A DNA stretch of 64,000 nt from an uncultured Prevotella sp. (GTDB lineage: Bacteria; Bacteroidota; Bacteroidia; Bacteroidales; Bacteroidaceae): the NCBI GenBank assembly GCA_947165435.1, contig CAMVAI010000002.1:1-64000 (forward strand), read 5' to 3'. Of the stretch, positions 59,454-64,000 are shown in pieces. The notes beneath the pieces were generated by a model that was given only the letters and a program-made list of their open reading frames with translations, had not been told where the DNA came from and ran no database searches. Position 1 is the stretch's first letter; every line of letters starts with the position of its first letter. The translations under genes were made by a program, and so were the position numbers.

Positions 59454-62120
59454 TCAGAATGCCAGGACAGGGCGTATGTAGGTGCGGGTGAATATCGAAG
59501 TCCCCGAGGATGCGTCTGTCGTCACGGTCTTGGCTTGACTGCCCCAGATATGGACACGGTATTTTCCGTCGCCATGACCCGAGCCGTGATACTGCAGATA
59601 CCATGCAACCGTGGCAGACAGCTCCGTGCTGGACCACCACAGCTTGCCCGTGGTGACCGAGGAGTCGAAAAGAGTCGTATAGAGCGACTGATACGTGGTC
59701 GTAAGCTGTGTCCGCACATAGCTATCTACAGCCTTTAGCACGACGTCGCCCACAGTCGTATATGGACTTGCAGAGCCGGTTTCTTTCAGATAAAACGCCT
59801 GGTTTGTGCCAAAAGTCCAGCTGGTGCCGTCGGTCTCCACGGGGAAGTAGGTATAATAGTTGGCGTAGCTCTTCGAGAACGACTCGAGCCACTGATATAT
59901 CTGGCCTATGCTGGGCAGATACCATTCGCTGCTGCTAACGGGGTGGGCCGTGGGGGCATTGGCGGGCCAGTACTGGGCAGCCGTCTGCATGGCGTTCAGC
60001 GTGTTGGCACCGGTCTTGGCCAGGGCCGTGCGGCAGTGCTTCAGTCCGTTGACGTCGCACTTTAGGTCGTTCTCCTCCTTGGCAGAGCGGGTGGTAGTGA
60101 ATCCAAACAGCTCGTCGGTCATCTGCGTATTGCTGGCAGGTGTGGCCGCGCCCCATGCACCGCCGGTGGCGCAGTCCTTCAGTGCCATGACATAGCCGTG
60201 GGTATAGCCCTGCTCTATGTCGTAGGCCGAGGGGTCGGTGCTGAACACGATGCCGATGGGCTGCTTGCCGGGGTTGTCGGCCACGGTGCCCCACGTGCCG
60301 TCGGAGAAATAGATGTCGCCCACACGAACCTCGGGGTGCGACAGGCAGAGGCGGAAGCCGTAGGCCGTATGATTCCCATTTGTATTGATTCGCCAATCAT
60401 CATTTGCTTTAAAGCTATCATTATCAGGATCCAGTTCCCATTGGCCTCCAATCATTGAAACGATATAGCCATTTGCGTTTCTAACATAATATCGGCTGGA
60501 TACAACCTCACCTACGTTGCCAGCCATATCGTAGAGTCCCAGCTCGTTGGGCAGTTTCTGCATGACGGGCTGCTTGTAGTTGGCATCGCCCGTATAGCTG
60601 ACGTTGTTGTGGTTGCCGGCATGCCATGCCACCTCGTCGAGGTCGTTGGAGCCGGCATAGGTGTAGCCCCCACTGTAGCGGCCGCCGTGGAAGGCGTAGC
60701 GGAACTGGTTTATCGTGGGCAGCGAGAACTCGTAGCCCGCAGGGCGCTGGCCCTCGGTCATCGTGTTCAGCTTGTCTATCCACCGCTGCATGGCTGTCTT
60801 GGTCTGCGAGGTGACGGGAACGGTAAGCGTGCTGGGCGCGGCAGTGGCGTTGACGGCATCCCACAGCTGTTGTGTCACCTCGCTCTTGCCAAGGTAGAAG
60901 TCGGTGAGCGGTCGGCTGTTGTATGTGCCTCCCTCGACATACACCATGTCGAACGTGACGGGGGTGCCGTCGGCGGCGGTGACGGTGTACTGGTGGGAGC
61001 GGGGGGTGGTATATTCGTGGGTGGCGGCATCGTCGCCGTAGCTCCAGGCGACGGGGGTGAAGTCGGTGATGCTGACCGTGCCGACGGTGGTGGCGCTGAT
61101 GGGCAGCGGCACTAAGTAGGCATTGCCGGCCGTGAGCGTCTGGGCCGTGGAGCCGATGGCGTAGGTGATGGTGCCGATGCCCTCGACATCGAGCTGAATG
61201 AGGCTCTCGCCGGCGGCGAAGGTCTGGGGGGGCACGATGCACACGAGGGCCTGGGCCGACGTGGCGGCGGCGGCACTGGTGGGAGCCGCGAAGCCCGTGG
61301 CGTTGCTATAGACGGTGAGCGGACTGCCCGTGGTGATGGGGTCGCTATGCTTGTCGGTGGCGGCAGGCGTCTGCATCAGTCCTACGTTGATGGTAAGCTC
61401 GGTGGTGCGGTAGCCGCTTACTATCCGTGCGCCGGTGACGGTGGCGGCACCGTTGGTATAGTAGGGCTGCAGCACCAGCTTCGACAACTGGTGGCTGAAG
61501 GTGAGCTTGGTATCGGTGCCGGCAGTGTTGGTTATATGGTCGGCCTTGGGGGCCACGGTGCCGGCGGCATAGAGCAGGTCGCTCTGCAGCAGGGCGAGCT
61601 GGGAGGTTTGGTCCTGCTGCACGGTGAAGCTGGCGGTATGCTCGTTGACGCTGACGCCGCCCTTCTCGCAGGGGGCATAGGCGAAGACGTCGAGCGTGGC
61701 ATGCTGCGAGGCCATGAGCGGCTCGCCGCCGTCGGAGACGCGGGCTGCGTCGCCGCTGACGGTATATACGGCACTGAGCCGCGAGCGACCCTCGGGCATG
61801 AAGCAGTAGATTTTCTCGTCCGTTGCGAAACTGCCGTAGGTGGCACTGCCCGTGGGGGCATGGCTGTCGTCGCTGCCCACGGCGCGCGTGGCGGAGCCGG
61901 CGGCGTGCGAGGCGGGTCCGTCGGCAGTGCGTGTGGCGGCGGAGCCGTCGCTGATGCTGACGGTGATGGTGCGCAGGGCCAGCGCGTCGGCGTCGGTGGT
62001 GCCGCCGGCGGCATCGTTCTCGGTGCAGGCGGACAGGGCGGCGAGGGTCAGCGGCAGGACCGCTGAATACAGTACCGTTCGTATCGTTCGTTTCGCTGTC
62101 ATATCGTTGTCGTGTTTCAT
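59454..62120 (-). CDS. fimbrillin-FGE tip adhesin with Lcl_C-like domain
   Basis: 888 residues; a start at the seventh codon (MTAKRTIRT) is also reasonable. Lipobox AALSAC (Cys32), ATRTADG and SATRAVG Arg sites. Fimbrillin-like domain to about 400 (LLQSDLLYAAG, FSHQLSKLVLQPY, CIVPPQTF), FGE-like about 405-598 (FYLGKSEVTQQLW, FSLPTINQFRYAFHGG, PNELGLYDMAGN, GFRLCLS), Lcl_C-like module (GDIYFSDGTWG, GIVFSTDPSAYDIEQGY, EWYLPSIGQIYQW, LWWSSTELS, end YIRPVLAF). GKSEVT replaces GETEVT. Confidence 0.87.
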   Translation of the reverse strand: MKHDNDMTAKRTIRTVLYSAVLPLTLAALSACTENDAAGGTTDADALALRTITVSISDGSAATRTADGPASHAAGSATRAVGSDDSHAPTGSATYGSFATDEKIYCFMPEGRSRLSAVYTVSGDAARVSDGGEPLMASQHATLDVFAYAPCEKGGVSVNEHTASFTVQQDQTSQLALLQSDLLYAAGTVAPKADHITNTAGTDTKLTFSHQLSKLVLQPYYTNGAATVTGARIVSGYRTTELTINVGLMQTPAATDKHSDPITTGSPLTVYSNATGFAAPTSAAAATSAQALVCIVPPQTFAAGESLIQLDVEGIGTITYAIGSTAQTLTAGNAYLVPLPISATTVGTVSITDFTPVAWSYGDDAATHEYTTPRSHQYTVTAADGTPVTFDMVYVEGGTYNSRPLTDFYLGKSEVTQQLWDAVNATAAPSTLTVPVTSQTKTAMQRWIDKLNTMTEGQRPAGYEFSLPTINQFRYAFHGGRYSGGYTYAGSNDLDEVAWHAGNHNNVSYTGDANYKQPVMQKLPNELGLYDMAGNVGEVVSSRYYVRNANGYIVSMIGGQWELDPDNDSFKANDDWRINTNGNHTAYGFRLCLSHPEVRVGDIYFSDGTWGTVADNPGKQPIGIVFSTDPSAYDIEQGYTHGYVMALKDCATGGAWGAATPASNTQMTDELFGFTTTRSAKEENDLKCDVNGLKHCRTALAKTGANTLNAMQTAAQYWPANAPTAHPVSSSEWYLPSIGQIYQWLESFSKSYANYYTYFPVETDGTSWTFGTNQAFYLKETGSASPYTTVGDVVLKAVDSYVRTQLTTTYQSLYTTLFDSSVTTGKLWWSSTELSATVAWYLQYHGSGHGDGKYRVHIWGSQAKTVTTDASSGTSIFTRTYIRPVLAF

Positions 62121-62153
62121 TTGTATCGCTGATATTTTGTTTCCATATAGTCG

Positions 62154-64000
62154 TCAGAAGGCCAGCACGGGGCGGGCATAGATGTCCAATACTGCTTTCT
62201 TGCGGCCCTGTGTACCCTGTGTACCCAACTGTAGTTTGCCACCCCAGTTGATATACCATGCCTGGTCGGCATAAGCCTCGGTACTTGCCCACGTGTAGTA
62301 GTTAGTGAAGTATTGTTGGAACTTTCCTGCCGCATAGGCGTTTCCATCCTGTCCGGTCAGTCCTGCTGCCGTGATAAAGGCATTCACCTTCGACTTCAGG
62401 TCAGAATAGGCACTGCCGTTTGATAACGCAAAGCCATACGTGCCATTGTATTGTGCACCCCAGTTGCTTGTGCTATAGGCGGCGGTCAGCAGGGAGTTAT
62501 AGGACGATGACGCAGAAAAGTTGACCACCGTGGCATAGAGCTGGCCGATGCTGGGCAGATACCAGCCGCTGCTCTTCGCCGGGGCTGCGGCCTCGGTGTG
62601 GTTGGCCGTTCCATAGGCGTTAGCGGCATTGATGGCATAGAGGCCTGTGTAACTGTAGCCATTGATGGCGTATGCGGTCTTACAGTGCGTCAGTCCATCC
62701 AAATCGGCCACGATAGCCGCAAAATTGGTGGCATTGTATTCATCGGGGATATTATTGATGGTGTATATCTTGTCATTCTTACCCCATCCTGATGAGAGTG
62801 TAGAACCGCCGTTGGCCAGATAAAGTGCCACGACGTAGCCGTCGTAGTAGCCCTGCTGCTGGTCGAGCAGCGACGTGCCGCTCATGAACACCACGCCGAT
62901 GGCATCGGTCGCCGTCTTGGTGGTGCCGCTGCTGTTGGCGGTCAGCGTGCCGTAGGAGCCGTCGGAGAAATAGAGGGCACCCACCTTCGGCCGCTTGACC
63001 AGTGCCAGGCGCAGGCCCTGCCGCTCGCCCTCATCGGTGACTAATCGTCCGCCATTGTCGGTGGCGGTGTTGGTGATTTTCATAGCGTCGGCATCCTGAT
63101 TGATGCTGCCGCCACGATAGAACATCGCGGTGTGACCCAGGTTGACGGGGCAGAAGTCGATGCCTTGGTCGTCATTGGAAAGCCCGCCATAATAAGGAAT
63201 GGTGGCGAGGGTGGAGTACAGGTCGGCAGTGGCCTCCCATACGTTGCCCGTCATGTCGTAGAGGCCCAGCGCGTTGGGTCGCTTCTGGGCCACGCGGTGC
63301 GGCACGCCGTCGGCATTGGCGCTATACCACGCATAGTCGCCCACGTCGCCAGTGCCGGTGGCCCCGGCATAGTCGCCGGTGGTCTGCTTGCGCCCGCCAC
63401 GGGCCGCCCACTCCCACTGGGCATTGCTGGGCAGGGCGAACATGTAGCCCTCGGGGCGCTGGCCCTGCGTCAGCTCGTTGAGCTTGTCGATGAAGCCGTT
63501 GCGGGCGGTCAGCATGTTGTATGATATGTTGCTCACGGGGTAGTCGTCGCCCTCGACAATCTGGCCTGCAGGCAGCGCCCCCATGACGGCGGCATAGAGC
63601 TGCTGGGTGACCTCGGTCTGGCCGATGTAGAAGTCGCGCAGGGTGCCGTGGACGTCGGTGGTGCCGTCGGCCAGCTGCTTGTGGGTGTATTGGCCGCCCT
63701 CTACGTGTACCATGTTGAACGAGGCCCGGCGTCCGCCGTTGGTGACGGTGAACTGGCGTCCGGAGGCGGTGACGTGCTGGGTGTTGTGCGTCCAGGGGGT
63801 CTCGGCCCAGTCGAGGATCTCGACATCGGTGCCGGCCTCGAAGTTGGCATCGAGCGTCATGCGGTAGGCATAGCCGGGCGCGAGGGTCTTGGCGTCCTGT
63901 ACGCGGTAGCGTATGGTGCCGGCATTGGTGTCGAGGCGCAGCAGGGCCGTGCCGGCATTGATGGTCTGCGGCGGCAGCAGGCAGACGTACTCCTGGGCGG
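62154..64000 (-). CDS. fimbrillin-FGE tip adhesin with Lcl_C-like domain (5' end beyond window)
   Basis: The frame is open to the right edge: upstream of the internal ATG at 63860 it still encodes EYVCLLPPQTINAGTALLRL, the usual late part of the fimbrillin-like domain, so the start lies past 64000 and about 615 C-terminal residues are visible. FGE-like part: FYIGQTEVTQQLY, FALPSNAQWEWAARGG, NALGLYDMTGN, GLRLALV. Lcl_C-like module: GALYFSDGSYG, GVVFMSGTSLLDQQQGY, SGWYLPSIGQLYATV, TWASTEAYADQAW, end YARPVLAF. The array therefore continues to the right of this window. Confidence 0.87.
   Translation of the reverse strand, partial: AQEYVCLLPPQTINAGTALLRLDTNAGTIRYRVQDAKTLAPGYAYRMTLDANFEAGTDVEILDWAETPWTHNTQHVTASGRQFTVTNGGRRASFNMVHVEGGQYTHKQLADGTTDVHGTLRDFYIGQTEVTQQLYAAVMGALPAGQIVEGDDYPVSNISYNMLTARNGFIDKLNELTQGQRPEGYMFALPSNAQWEWAARGGRKQTTGDYAGATGTGDVGDYAWYSANADGVPHRVAQKRPNALGLYDMTGNVWEATADLYSTLATIPYYGGLSNDDQGIDFCPVNLGHTAMFYRGGSINQDADAMKITNTATDNGGRLVTDEGERQGLRLALVKRPKVGALYFSDGSYGTLTANSSGTTKTATDAIGVVFMSGTSLLDQQQGYYDGYVVALYLANGGSTLSSGWGKNDKIYTINNIPDEYNATNFAAIVADLDGLTHCKTAYAINGYSYTGLYAINAANAYGTANHTEAAAPAKSSGWYLPSIGQLYATVVNFSASSSYNSLLTAAYSTSNWGAQYNGTYGFALSNGSAYSDLKSKVNAFITAAGLTGQDGNAYAAGKFQQYFTNYYTWASTEAYADQAWYINWGGKLQLGTQGTQGRKKAVLDIYARPVLAF

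Noticed and set aside
11742..64000. Diversity-generating retroelement with lectin-fold targets
   Set aside because: FGE/C-type-lectin-like proteins are classic targets, but no reverse transcriptase, accessory gene or template repeat is seen, and the FGE domains are internal with other modules behind them. Variation here looks like duplication and recombination. A remote element outside the window cannot be excluded.
11742..64000. Sulfatase-maturing (formylglycine-generating) enzyme activity
   Set aside because: Catalytic cysteine pattern not seen, the domains are fused to pilin and adhesin modules, and no sulfatase gene is nearby.
1..64000. tRNA, rRNA or known riboswitch
   Set aside because: No cloverleaf, rRNA segment or riboswitch core was recognised by eye in the gaps; a covariance-model scan was not possible here.

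Overview
The window looks like a high-GC member of the Bacteroidales. The evidence is a Mfa1/Mfa2-type (type V) fimbrial locus, lipoprotein signal peptides throughout, families typical of this order (DUF3575, DUF3868, fimbrillins, BspA-like repeats), and two promoters of the Bacteroidetes form TTTG-N19-TATCTTTG. I cannot name the genus. Every gene I can support lies on the minus strand, so the reading order runs from 64000 down to 269.

From 269 to 11710 is a fimbrial core with its putative regulators. In transcription order: a kinase-like membrane protein whose phosphoacceptor His is replaced by Arg (10619-11710), a DUF3575 barrel protein, a DUF3868/OmpA-like protein, a Mfa1-type stalk fimbrillin, a Mfa2-type anchor, a second Mfa1-type fimbrillin, a TPR-sensor histidine kinase with an intact HisKA/ATPase core, a soluble protein with five helix-turn-helix-like repeats, and a small decayed kinase ATPase. 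About 2.5 copies of a 26-bp repeat sit directly in front of the five-HTH gene.

From 11742 to beyond 64000 is a head-to-tail array of 17 paralogous lipoproteins of about 790-1150 residues. Each has a lipoprotein signal, an Arg processing site (usually TTRA), an N-terminal fimbrillin-like domain and a central SUMF1/FGE (C-type-lectin-like) domain without the catalytic cysteine arrangement. Each then ends in one of four kinds of C-terminal module: a DUF1566/Lcl_C-like domain (8, one of them diverged), an ALK/LTK-like glycine-rich domain (5), BspA-like leucine-rich repeats (3) or a beta-helix-like tail (1). One member carries a second fimbrillin-like domain. Interspersed are two FimB/Mfa2-like lipoproteins (one with a collagen-like linker and an Lcl_C-like end), a DUF6261-like protein, and two operons of tiny membrane proteins. 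The best reading is a library of alternative fimbrial tip adhesins feeding one stalk/anchor system.

The array shows signs of ongoing variation: a 224-bp perfectly identical tract between paralogs 37 kb apart; leucine-rich repeat numbers of 3, 12 and 7 in neighbouring paralogs; in-frame microrepeats in signal peptides; heptanucleotide leader repeats; two related 42-43-bp minisatellites; and three inverted-repeat-bounded elements, two of which carry a promoter plus tiny membrane genes. No reverse transcriptase, recombinase, transposase, tRNA, rRNA or CRISPR array is visible in the window.
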